From Methylorubrum extorquens (GTDB taxonomy: Bacteria > Pseudomonadota > Alphaproteobacteria > Rhizobiales > Beijerinckiaceae): a stretch of 64,000 nt of DNA. Both the position numbers and the translations under genes were made by a program. The notes beneath the pieces are model-generated. The model saw only the letters and a program-made list of their open reading frames with translations. It did no database searches and was not told the DNA's origin. The stretch covers positions 3,044,001-3,108,000 of the forward strand of contig NZ_JALJXF010000001.1 in assembly GCF_024169925.1 (NCBI RefSeq). Direction: 5' to 3'. This document shows, in pieces, positions 57,373-64,000 of this stretch (positions are counted from its first letter, which is position 1; each line of letters begins with the position of its first letter).

Positions 57373-58017
57373 ATGCGTCCCACCTTGTCCAGCGTCCCGC
57401 GATCCGCGCTCGCTGCCCTCGCCCTCTTACTCGCGGCTGCCCCGCTCCCGGCTCGCGCTGAGGCGCCGCCCTCCGGGTCGGCGGCCGCCCGCTTCATCGA
57501 ACAGCCCGAGGCGGGCACGATGCGCGGCTCGAAGGTGATCGGCGTCGGCGTGGTCGGCGCGGACCACGTCCGGGTCGGGAAGATCGAAGACGTGCTCGTG
57601 GACGGTACCGGCCGCATCCAGGCGGTGGTGATCGGCGTCGGCGGCTTCCTCGGCGTCGGCGAGAAATACGTCGCGGTGCCCTTCGATCAGCTTGCCTGGA
57701 ACTTCGGTGACGTCTCGTTGACCAGCGGCGCCTCCTCCGTGGTGACGACCGACAACGCGCCGAGCGAGAAGGCGGCCGACAGGGCCACCGCCGAGACGAT
57801 GCCGGGCGCGAAGGTGTCCCCCGAGGTGCTTGGCGCCATGCAGAACCAGCAGAGCGGCCGCGTCACCGATGCGACCGGTTCGGTCGAGCCGCAGCGGCCC
57901 AGTGCGACGCCCGCGACGGTGCTCGTGGGCCAGGATCTGATCCACGCCGAGGTGCGCCTGACCAAGGCACAGCTCAATGAGGCACCGGCCTTCCAGTTCG
58001 AGAAGGCGAAACAGTAA
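57373..58017 (+). CDS. Exported PRC-barrel domain protein
   Basis: A 214-residue protein with a signal peptide (SALAALALLLAAAPLPARAE) and a PRC-barrel at about 50-115 (GSKVIGVGVVGADHVRVGKI, EDVLVDGTGRIQAVVIGVGG, FLGVGEKYVAVPFDQL). A Thr/Ser/Pro linker leads to a C-terminal VLVGQDLIHAEVRLTKAQLN. Such proteins are often stress-linked in this genus; role unknown. ATG 57373, 67 bases after opgG/D. Confidence 0.85.
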   Translation: MRPTLSSVPRSALAALALLLAAAPLPARAEAPPSGSAAARFIEQPEAGTMRGSKVIGVGVVGADHVRVGKIEDVLVDGTGRIQAVVIGVGGFLGVGEKYVAVPFDQLAWNFGDVSLTSGASSVVTTDNAPSEKAADRATAETMPGAKVSPEVLGAMQNQQSGRVTDATGSVEPQRPSATPATVLVGQDLIHAEVRLTKAQLNEAPAFQFEKAKQ

Positions 58018-58059
58018 TCGCCCTGCCCAGACGGTCTCAACCCTTGGAGTTTGCGTATC

Positions 58060-58296
58060 ATGAGACACGCCGCCTTCGCCCTGACGGTCTGGCTCACCGG
58101 ACTTCAGGCGGCCCTCGCCCAGGCGACCAACCCTGCCCCGCCGATTCCGGAATCGGGGCCGTCCGGCTCCAGTTCGGGCGCGGCGACGGCCGCAGCCACC
58201 GATTTCAACTGGGTCTGGGTCAGCGTCGTGATCGCGCTGGCGGTGCTGGCCCTGTGGATGTTCGCCCGCAGGCGGCAATCCGGGCCGCCGCGGTAA
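58060..58296 (+). CDS. Small exported membrane protein, 78 aa
   Basis: Not recognised. Signal-like start MRHAAFALTVWLTGLQAALA, Pro/Ser-rich middle, one membrane helix WVWVSVVIALAVLALWMFA and a basic end RRRQSGPPR, so it is probably anchored with its C-terminus in the cytoplasm. ATG 58060, 42 bases after the PRC-barrel gene, co-directional. Confidence 0.6.
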   Translation: MRHAAFALTVWLTGLQAALAQATNPAPPIPESGPSGSSSGAATAAATDFNWVWVSVVIALAVLALWMFARRRQSGPPR

Positions 58297-58338
58297 AGAC
58301 GATCGGCCACGCGCATTTCTCCACCCCTTCTCCCTCAC

Positions 58339-58435
58339 CCTGAGGTGGCGGCGCGCAGTGTCGCCCTCGAAGGATCCTCCGGCAGCCGCGCAACTCCCTG
58401 GACGATCCTTCGAGGCCGCTGCGCGGCACCTCAGG
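58339..58435. repeat. Inverted-repeat intergenic element
   Basis: Left arm cctgaggtggcggcgcgcag...ctcgaaggatc (58339-58375) and right arm gatccttcgaggccgctgcg...cacctcagg (58403-58435) are imperfect inverted copies. The ctgaggtgc/cctcgaagga type recurs in alphaproteobacterial intergenic DNA. Between the small membrane gene and the tupA end. Confidence 0.8.
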
Positions 58436-58463
58436 ACGAGGCGGTGTATCGGAGGGGGATGAA

Positions 58464-59291
58464 TCAGCCCTTCTTCGCGCTCGGGAAGAACAGCGGCTCG
58501 CCGTTGATCTTGTAATCGGCGATGGCCCGCTGTCCATCGGGCGAGACCAGCCAGTCGATGAAGGCCTGGCCCTCCTTCACCTTCACGGTCGGGTGCTTCT
58601 CCGGATTCACCAGCATCACGCCGTAGGGATTGAACAGACGCTTGTCGCCCTCGACGAGGATGGTCAGGTCGCCCCGGTTCTTGAACGAGAGCCACGTGCC
58701 ACGGTCGGCCAGGATGTAGGCGCCGAGCGACGAGGCGGTGTTGAGCGCCGGGCCCATGCCCTGTCCGACATCGCGATACCAATCGCCGCGCACAGCCGGG
58801 AGATCGATGCCGGCCTCCTTCCAGCTCCGCAGCTCGGCGCTGTGGGTGCCGGAGCGGTCGCCGCGTGAGACGAAGGGCGCTTGTCCCGCCGCGATGGCCT
58901 TGAAGGCGTCGTCCACGCCCTTGCCGCGGATGCCCGCCGGGTCGGCCTTCGGGCCGATCAGCACGAAGTCGTTGTACATCACGTCCTGCCGCCCCTTGGC
59001 GAAGCCCTCGGCGACGAACTTGTCCTCGGCTGGGCGGTCGTGAACGAGCACGACGTCGGCGTCGCCCCTTCGCGCCGCGTCGAGGGCCTGGCCGGTGCCG
59101 AGCGCCACCACCTTCACCTCGATCCCACTCTTCTGTTTGAACAGCGGCAGGATGTGCTTGAACAGGCCCGATTGCTCGGTCGAGGTCGTGGAGGCGACGA
59201 CGATCGAGGTCGGCTCGGCGCGGACCGGCGAGACGGCGCCGAGGGCGGCAAGGAGCGAGACGGTCAGGAAGCTGCGGCGAAGGAAGTCCAA
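58464..59291 (-). CDS. tupA: Tungstate ABC transporter substrate-binding protein
   Basis: A 275-residue periplasmic binding protein. Signal MDFLRRSFLTVSLLAALGAV; the TupA signature IVVASTTSTEQSGLFKHILP is at the N-terminus of the mature protein, with VLVHDRPAEDKFVAEGFAKG and FVSRGDRSGTHSAELRSW as ligand-contact motifs. Start is a TTG at 59291 behind GGAGAA; the gene overlaps the 3' end of tupC by 28 bases. Last gene of tupB-tupC-tupA on the minus strand. Confidence 0.92.
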   Translation of the reverse strand: MDFLRRSFLTVSLLAALGAVSPVRAEPTSIVVASTTSTEQSGLFKHILPLFKQKSGIEVKVVALGTGQALDAARRGDADVVLVHDRPAEDKFVAEGFAKGRQDVMYNDFVLIGPKADPAGIRGKGVDDAFKAIAAGQAPFVSRGDRSGTHSAELRSWKEAGIDLPAVRGDWYRDVGQGMGPALNTASSLGAYILADRGTWLSFKNRGDLTILVEGDKRLFNPYGVMLVNPEKHPTVKVKEGQAFIDWLVSPDGQRAIADYKINGEPLFFPSAKKG

Positions 59292-59980
59292 GGCAGTTCT
59301 CCGGTGAGATAGGCCCGCGCCTCGTCGGTGCGGGGTGAGAAGAGGACGGATCGGGTCGGGCCCCGCTCCACGGCGCGGCCGGCGGCGAGCACCACGGTGT
59401 CGTCGGCGAGCCGGGCGACCTGCCCGAGATTGTGCGAGACGAGGAGCACGGTGGTACCGGCCTGCGCCATCTCGGTGATTAGTCTCTCGATGGTCTCGGT
59501 GGCCGCCGGGTCGAGGCTCGCTGTGGGCTCGTCGAGGAGCAGGAGGTCGGGCCGCATCGCCCAGGCACGGGCGAGCGCAAGGCGCTGCTGCTCGCCGCCC
59601 GAGAATCGCGTCGCCGCATCATGCGCCCGCGCCGCCAGGCCGACGCGGGCCAGCGCCGCCTCGATCCGCTCGGTGCGCTCCCGGCGGGGCAGCTTCAGCG
59701 CAACCAGCCCGAGGGCGACGTTGGCGGCCGCACTCGCCCGCACCAGAGCGGGGCGCTGGAACACGAAGGCGCGGCGGCCGGGCGTGAGGCGAACCGTGCC
59801 GGCATCCGGCTGCAAAAGGCCGTCGATCACCCGCAGGGTGACGCTCTTGCCGGCTCCGTTGGGGCCGATCAGGGCCGTGATGCCGGGCGCGGCGATGTCG
59901 AGGTCGAGACGGTCGAGGATCGGCCGCCCGCCGAGCGTCAGGCTGACGCCGTCGAGATGGATGGCGGGGGCCGCGCTCAT
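59264..59980 (-). CDS. tupC: Tungstate ABC transporter ATP-binding protein
   Basis: A 238-residue ABC ATPase with Walker A IGPNGAGKSVTLRVI, signature FSGGEQQRLALARAW, Walker B LLLLDEPTASLDP and switch His VSHNLGQVARL. It overlaps tupB by 4 bases and tupA by 28. Assigned by its neighbours TupB and TupA; tungstate rather than molybdate is inferred from the TupA motif. Confidence 0.9.
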   Translation of the reverse strand: MSAAPAIHLDGVSLTLGGRPILDRLDLDIAAPGITALIGPNGAGKSVTLRVIDGLLQPDAGTVRLTPGRRAFVFQRPALVRASAAANVALGLVALKLPRRERTERIEAALARVGLAARAHDAATRFSGGEQQRLALARAWAMRPDLLLLDEPTASLDPAATETIERLITEMAQAGTTVLLVSHNLGQVARLADDTVVLAAGRAVERGPTRSVLFSPRTDEARAYLTGELPWTSFAAAS

Positions 59981-60672
59981 CCGTAGGCCTTCGCGACTTG
60001 GTTGCGCAGGAGCGCGGCGCCAGCGTTTACGGCCAGCACGAGGCTCATCAGCACGAGGCCGAGCGCCAGGGCGAGGCTGAGGTCGCCCTTCTGCGTCTCC
60101 AAAGAGATTGCCGTCGTCATGGTGCGGGTATGCCCGTCGATGTTGCCGCCGACGACGAGCACCGCGCCGATCTCCGAGATCGCCCGGCCGAAAGCGGCCA
60201 GCGCCGCCGTGACCAGCGAGAAGCGCGCGTCATAGATCAGCACCCCCGCTCGCCGCGGTGCGGAGAGGCGCAGCGAGCGCAGCTGCTCGCCCAGATGCGC
60301 TTCGGCGTCGGCGATGACCTGCCGCGTCAGCGCCGCGACGAGAGGGGTCGCCAGCACCGCCTGCGCCGCCACCATCGCGGCGGGGGTGAAGAGCAGGCCG
60401 AACGCCCCGAAGGGCCCCGACCGGGAGAGGGCGAGATACAGGATCAGTCCGACGATCACCGGCGGCAGGCCCATGAACGTGTTGAGAAGCCCGACCACGG
60501 CGCCGCGCCCCGGAAACCGCGCCACCGCGATCAGGCTCCCGAGCGGAACGCCGAGCACGAGCCCGATGCCGACCGCGGTGAGGCTGACGCGCAGGGACAG
60601 CCACGCGATCGCCAGGACATCCCGGTCGAGCGTCCACAGGCGTGAGAACGTCTCCTGAAAGGTTTGGCTCAA
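59977..60672 (-). CDS. tupB: Tungstate ABC transporter permease
   Basis: A 231-residue permease with about five membrane helices and the inner-membrane-component loop ISEIGAVLVVGGNIDGHTRT (EAA-type region). Start segment includes IAWLSLRVSLTAVGIGLVLG and VGLLNTFMGLPPVIVGLILY. First gene of the tup operon; divergent from the HTH/PBP regulator, with 126 bases between starts. Confidence 0.9.
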   Translation of the reverse strand: MSQTFQETFSRLWTLDRDVLAIAWLSLRVSLTAVGIGLVLGVPLGSLIAVARFPGRGAVVGLLNTFMGLPPVIVGLILYLALSRSGPFGAFGLLFTPAAMVAAQAVLATPLVAALTRQVIADAEAHLGEQLRSLRLSAPRRAGVLIYDARFSLVTAALAAFGRAISEIGAVLVVGGNIDGHTRTMTTAISLETQKGDLSLALALGLVLMSLVLAVNAGAALLRNQVAKAYG

Positions 60673-60798
60673 GGGGCTCGGCTCGAAGGGATCCGCTCAT
60701 CCGTAACCGGGGGTGCGCCTGAGGCGCGTCCGGGGCTGCGCGGGGCAAGTCGGGATGATACGCCAGCGCACGCAAGATCAATAGGAAAGGCCTTGCAT

Positions 60799-61836
60799 AT
60801 GGATGTCGAGGATGAGCCGGCCCTGTCGCGGGTCGTCTCCGGGTGGGATGGGCTCGGCGTCCGCCTTCACGTCGAGGGCCACTGCGAGGGCGCGTCCGAC
60901 TTCGCGCTCCGCGGCGCGCACCTGCTCCTCGACGCGCTCGGCCGGACCGGTTCGCTCCAGGGGGCGGCCGAGGCGCTCTCGATCTCCTATCGCTCGGCCT
61001 GGGGGCAGCTCGACGCGCTGGAACAAGCACTCGGCCAGCCGGTCGTGGTGAAGACCAAGGGGCATGGCAGCAGCCTCACGCCGCTTGGGGTCGCACTGCT
61101 GACGTTGCTACAGGCGTCGCAGACCCGCCTCGCCCCTGCGCTTGCCGCAGAGGAGATGGCGCTGACGGAGGGCCTGCGGCGGCTTCTGGAGCCGGCCGAT
61201 GCACGCATCCGCGTGGCTGCAAGCCACGACCCGCTGCTGCTGGAGGCGGTCGAGGCGCGGCGGGAGATCGACCTCATGGTCGCCGGCAGCCTCGACGCCC
61301 TGGCGCGGCTGCGCGAGGGGGCGGTGGATGCCGCGGGCTTCCACTATGGCTCGGACGGCCCGCCGCCCGCATCCTTCGGGGCCGTGTTCGACCGCCGCGA
61401 TCTCGTCGTCGTCCCGCTGTTCCGCCGGGAACAGGGCCTGATGCTGGCCGCCGGCAACCCGCTCGAATTGGGAGGTGTCGCCGACATCGCCGCGCGGCGG
61501 GCGCGCTTCGTCAACCGCCAGCGGGGCGCCGGCACCCGGATCTGGTTCGAGCGGCTCTGTGCGGAGGCCGGCATCGACGTCGCGGGCATCGTCGGCCACC
61601 AGACCGAGGAGTTCACGCATCAGGCGGTGGCGGCCCTGATCGCCACCGGCGCGGCCGATGTCGGCATGGGCACCCGCGGCGTCGCCGAGCGCTTCGCTTT
61701 GGAGTTCCGGCCCGTGGGTTGGGAGACGTATTTCCTCGCGATCCACGCGAGGATCGACGCGGAGCGGCTCGCGGCCTTTCGCGAGGAATTGCGCAGCCGT
61801 GCCGGACGGACACCCGGCTACGCGCCGCCCCTCTGA
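60799..61836 (+). CDS. Transcriptional regulator: ModE-like HTH plus periplasmic-binding-like domain
   Basis: A 345-residue fusion. Residues ~30-100 are a LysR/ModE-like winged helix (LLLDALGRTGSLQGAAEALS, SYRSAWGQLDALEQALGQPV) with VVKTKGHGSSLTPLG wing; residues ~130-335 are a PBP-like ligand domain (IDLMVAGSLDALARLREGAV, RQRGAGTRIWFERLCAEAGI, GAADVGMGTRGVAERFALEF). Divergent from tupBCA and convergent with moeA, so a tungstate/molybdate-responsive regulator is inferred. AGGAAAGG lies 8 bases before ATG 60799. The same domain occurs in the partial gene at 63748. Confidence 0.87.
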   Translation: MDVEDEPALSRVVSGWDGLGVRLHVEGHCEGASDFALRGAHLLLDALGRTGSLQGAAEALSISYRSAWGQLDALEQALGQPVVVKTKGHGSSLTPLGVALLTLLQASQTRLAPALAAEEMALTEGLRRLLEPADARIRVAASHDPLLLEAVEARREIDLMVAGSLDALARLREGAVDAAGFHYGSDGPPPASFGAVFDRRDLVVVPLFRREQGLMLAAGNPLELGGVADIAARRARFVNRQRGAGTRIWFERLCAEAGIDVAGIVGHQTEEFTHQAVAALIATGAADVGMGTRGVAERFALEFRPVGWETYFLAIHARIDAERLAAFREELRSRAGRTPGYAPPL

Positions 61837-61860
61837 TGTCTCAGGTGGAGGCGCGACCCC

Positions 61861-63111
61861 TCACCACAGAAGTCCGTGCGGATAATAGGCCAGCGGATCG
61901 CCGGGGCTCACAACGGTCGCGTCGTCGGGCAACTCCACGAGGCCGTCGCTCTCGGTGAGCGAGGTCAGCACGCCCGCTCCGTCGCGCGGAAACTTTCGTG
62001 CCTCCAGGCCGCCCTCGCCGTCACGGACGAGAGTGACGCGGACGAATTCGCGGCGGCCCGCCTTCTTGCGGTAGCTGAAGCCCGCCCGCACCGGCCAGGA
62101 CAAGGGCGGCTCGTAGCCTGCGCCGCCGAGCCGGGCGAGCAAAGGCCGCACGACGAAGAGCAGCGTGACGTAAACTGCCACCGGATTGCCCGGCAGTCCC
62201 ACGAAGGGCGTACCGGCGACCAGCCCCACCGCCACCGGACGGCCCGGCTTGATCGCGAGCCGCCAGAGCATCAGCCGGCCCTGCGCCTCGACGGCTGTCT
62301 TCACGTGATCCTCCTCCCCGGTCGAGACGCCGCCGGAGGTCAGGATCAGGTCGTGGTCCCGCGCCGCCTCGGCGAGGTGGGCCGGCAGGGTCGCGGGGTC
62401 GTCGCGCAGGATGCCGAGGTCGTCCACCGCGACGCCGAGCCGGGTCAGCAGGGTCACGAGCAGCACGCGGTTCGAATCGTGGATCGCGCCGGGGCGAAGG
62501 GGGGCGCCGGGCTCGGTCAGCTCGTCGCCGGTCGAGAAGACGGCAACCCGCAGCCGGCGGCGCACGGCAATCTGCGCGTGGCCGGTCGCGGCGGCCAGCG
62601 CCAGATCCTGCGGGCGTAGGCGCTGCCCGGCGGGGATCGCGAGGCCGTCCGCCGCCAGATCCTCGCCCGCGGGCCGGGCATTGGCGCCGGGCTTCAGCCC
62701 CGGCGGCAGGACGACCCGCTCGCCCTCGCGGCGCACGTCCTCCTGCATGAAGACGGTCTCGGCGCCGGGCGGCATCGGCGCACCGGTGAAGATGCGGATC
62801 GCCGTCCCTGCGGGCAGCTCGCCGGCCGCCGCGCCGGCCGCGAGCCGGCCGCTGACCGGCAGGACGGTCTCGGCCCCTGCGGCGAGGTCGGCAAAGCGCA
62901 CGGCGTAACCATCGACCGCCGCGTTGGCGAAGGGCGGCAGGTCGTGACCCGCAAAGACGTCCTCGGCGGCGATCCGCCCGTCGGCGAGGCCGAGCGGCAC
63001 CGTCTCCGTGCCGGCGACCACGGGGAAGCGCTCGGCGATCAGCGCCACCGCCTCCTCGATCCGCATCGGCTTGCCCCCGAAGGCGAAGCAATCATCGGTG
63101 AGCTGTGCCAT
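61861..63111 (-). CDS. moeA: Molybdopterin molybdenumtransferase MoeA
   Basis: Inserts molybdenum (or tungsten) into adenylylated molybdopterin. 416 residues: FANAAVDGYAVRFADL, TGAPMPPGAETVFMQEDV, FSTGDELTEPGAPLRPGAIH, LTSGGVSTGEEDHVKTAVEA, FVGLPGNPVAVYVTLLFVVR, all family-conserved. ATG 63111 gives the usual MAQLTDDCFAFGG N-terminus; ATG 63171 lies in a repeat and would add 20 residues. Upstream on the same strand lie mobB and a binding-domain gene. Confidence 0.95.
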   Translation of the reverse strand: MAQLTDDCFAFGGKPMRIEEAVALIAERFPVVAGTETVPLGLADGRIAAEDVFAGHDLPPFANAAVDGYAVRFADLAAGAETVLPVSGRLAAGAAAGELPAGTAIRIFTGAPMPPGAETVFMQEDVRREGERVVLPPGLKPGANARPAGEDLAADGLAIPAGQRLRPQDLALAAATGHAQIAVRRRLRVAVFSTGDELTEPGAPLRPGAIHDSNRVLLVTLLTRLGVAVDDLGILRDDPATLPAHLAEAARDHDLILTSGGVSTGEEDHVKTAVEAQGRLMLWRLAIKPGRPVAVGLVAGTPFVGLPGNPVAVYVTLLFVVRPLLARLGGAGYEPPLSWPVRAGFSYRKKAGRREFVRVTLVRDGEGGLEARKFPRDGAGVLTSLTESDGLVELPDDATVVSPGDPLAYYPHGLLW

Positions 63112-63118
63112 GGCTAAA

Positions 63119-63220
63119 GCTTCGTCCCGAAAGGTGGCCACCGGCTTTCGGAAAAGACGATGCCAAAACAATAACCTAGGGTATTGCCCTGGATCCGATA
63201 TCCAGGACGATACTCTAGGG
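63119..63220. repeat. Interspersed repeat, copy D (both parts, reverse orientation)
   Basis: Part 2 (63119-63163): gcttcgtcccgaaaggtggcc then accggctttcgg and gacgatgc. Part 1 (63175-63220): arms cctagggtattgccctggat / atccaggacgatactctagg with ccgat core. Opposite orientation to copies A and C. The mobB stop codon (63215-63217) falls in the outer arm; part 2 ends 8 bases before the moeA ATG. Confidence 0.85.
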
Positions 63221-63751
63221 TCTTTCCAGCCGGGCGAGCACGGACTCGAGGGCCTCGGCGCGCGCGATCACGAGATCGGCGATGGCCTCGACGTCGTCGA
63301 GCCCGACCACCGGCACTGTCGCCTGCGGGAAGGGCACGTCGCTGGCGATGCCGACGACGCGCGGATCGTCTCCGTGCAGTGGCGCACGGCCGTTGGCCGC
63401 GCGGAACACCTCAAGCTTCGGATGCGCCTCGCATTTGAAGCCTTCGACCAGGGCGAGACCGCTCGGTGTCAGCCGCCGCAGCAATTCGGGCAAGGTCGCT
63501 TCCGCACCCTCCTCGACCTCGCGGATCTGCGCCCAGCGCCGGGCGGAGGATACGATCACTTCGCTCGCACCGGCCTGCCGGTGGACGAAGGAATCCTTGC
63601 CCGGATGATCGATGTCGAAGGCGTGGTGGGCATGCTTGAGGGTCGCGACCCGTACCCCGCGGGCGACGAGCACGGGGATGAGGCGGGCGAGAAGCGTGGT
63701 CTTGCCCGCCCCGCTCCAGCCGGCAAGGCCGATGATGCGCAGGTCGCTCAC
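63215..63751 (-). CDS. mobB: Molybdopterin-guanine dinucleotide biosynthesis protein MobB
   Basis: A 178-residue P-loop GTPase-like protein that assists MobA in making the dinucleotide cofactor. Walker A GWSGAGKTTLLARLIPVLVA, then VATLKHAHHAFDIDHPGKDS (family DhD-x-G-x-D/H-like switch), and GLALVEGFKCEAHPKLEVFR. GTG 63751 overlaps the upstream gene's stop by 4 bases. The downstream part uses up into repeat copy D. Confidence 0.92.
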   Translation of the reverse strand: MSDLRIIGLAGWSGAGKTTLLARLIPVLVARGVRVATLKHAHHAFDIDHPGKDSFVHRQAGASEVIVSSARRWAQIREVEEGAEATLPELLRRLTPSGLALVEGFKCEAHPKLEVFRAANGRAPLHGDDPRVVGIASDVPFPQATVPVVGLDDVEAIADLVIARAEALESVLARLERP

Positions 63752-64000
63752 GATTCGCCTCCGCCGGGTTCGAACCCGAGTTCGTTGAGGGCCGCATCCG
63801 CCTCGGCGGTCCCGAGCAGCGCCAGGAAGGCTGCGAGCGCGGGCTTCTCGCAATCCGCCTCGCGGTAGGCGAAATCGTAGTGCTCCTGCGCCAGCGGCAG
63901 GAAGCCGAGGCCGTAGGCCGTGGCGACGCTCGCGATCGCGACCCCCCAATCGGCCCGACCCTGCGCCACCGCCGTCGCGACGGCGTTGTGCGAACGCGGT
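63748..64000 (-). CDS. Periplasmic-binding-like (molybdate/tungstate-type) domain protein, C-terminal part
   Basis: The frame runs in from beyond 64000; only about 83 C-terminal codons are present. RSHNAVATAVAQGRADWGVA, then YGLGFLPLAQEHYDFAYREA is the end of a type-2 PBP-like domain of the kind found fused to MoeA-like or HTH domains, and parallels the C-terminal domain of the regulator at 60799-61836. It probably belongs to a MoeA/LysR-substrate-binding fusion. It is translationally coupled to mobB (overlap GTGA). Confidence 0.78.
   Translation of the reverse strand, partial: PRSHNAVATAVAQGRADWGVAIASVATAYGLGFLPLAQEHYDFAYREADCEKPALAAFLALLGTAEADAALNELGFEPGGGES

Overview
The window looks like chromosome from an alphaproteobacterium of the Methylobacterium/Methylorubrum (M. 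extorquens) group. The reasons are the very high GC content, a PhyR of exactly 267 residues with its phosphoacceptor Asp at position 190, a divergently placed nepR, pyruvate phosphate dikinase, and an adjoining tungstate-transport and molybdenum/tungsten-cofactor block of the kind expected in a methylotroph with a W-dependent formate dehydrogenase. The genus assignment is inference from family knowledge; no database was searched. I recognise no rRNA, tRNA, CRISPR array, insertion sequence or prophage. 73 coding regions are called; the first (rnd) and last (a periplasmic-binding-like domain) run off the window.

Layout. 1-6.4 kb: rnd 3' end, a DNA glycosylase, an acetyltransferase, a metallophosphoesterase, a class III aminotransferase and a cysteine-cluster protein. 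6.4-9.2 kb: the general stress response locus (phyR, nepR) with small genes, carrying five exact EcfG-type promoters (GGAAC-N16/17-CGTT), each correctly oriented in front of a gene. 9.4-16.9 kb: mostly small exported, lipid-anchored or regulatory proteins (DUF2865, metallo-beta-lactamase fold, DUF1499, MarR, a KGG-repeat protein, a lone cyclic-nucleotide-binding domain, VOC, L,D-transpeptidase) and a sulfotransferase of lower GC. 17-25.2 kb: ppdK, a SleB-type wall hydrolase, pgm, mgtC. 25.3-28.1 kb: the lgt-midA-pgeF run. 28.5-35.3 kb: a beta-barrel protein, DUF2076, a second L,D-transpeptidase, cheZ, and uvrC-pgsA-moaD. 35.3-41.5 kb: a metal-binding protein behind a 21-bp Zur-like palindrome, a Spy-like chaperone, an MsbA-type exporter, galM, and a GbsR-DUF4166 pair whose first start codon sits at the centre of a perfect 38-bp palindrome.

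41.5-48.7 kb: rsfS-nadD-proA-proB on the minus strand, a lone receiver protein, a YdcF protein and ftsEX. 48.8-53.4 kb: a zinc-ribbon protein, hpt, a CpdR-like receiver, tspO, metC. 53.7-58.3 kb: divergently arranged glucan genes opgH and opgG/D, and a PRC-barrel protein. 58.5-64 kb: tupBCA (tungstate ABC transporter), a divergent HTH + binding-domain regulator, moeA, mobB and a second binding-domain protein.

The most interesting signals are the dense EcfG promoter island, which includes two unannotated small genes and an orphan terminator suggesting a small RNA; the probably leaderless, self-overlapping operator at 40110-40147; a two-part inverted-repeat family present in four intergenic copies (about 11.5, 41.5, 51.5 and 63.1 kb); and the W/Mo regulator block at the right end.
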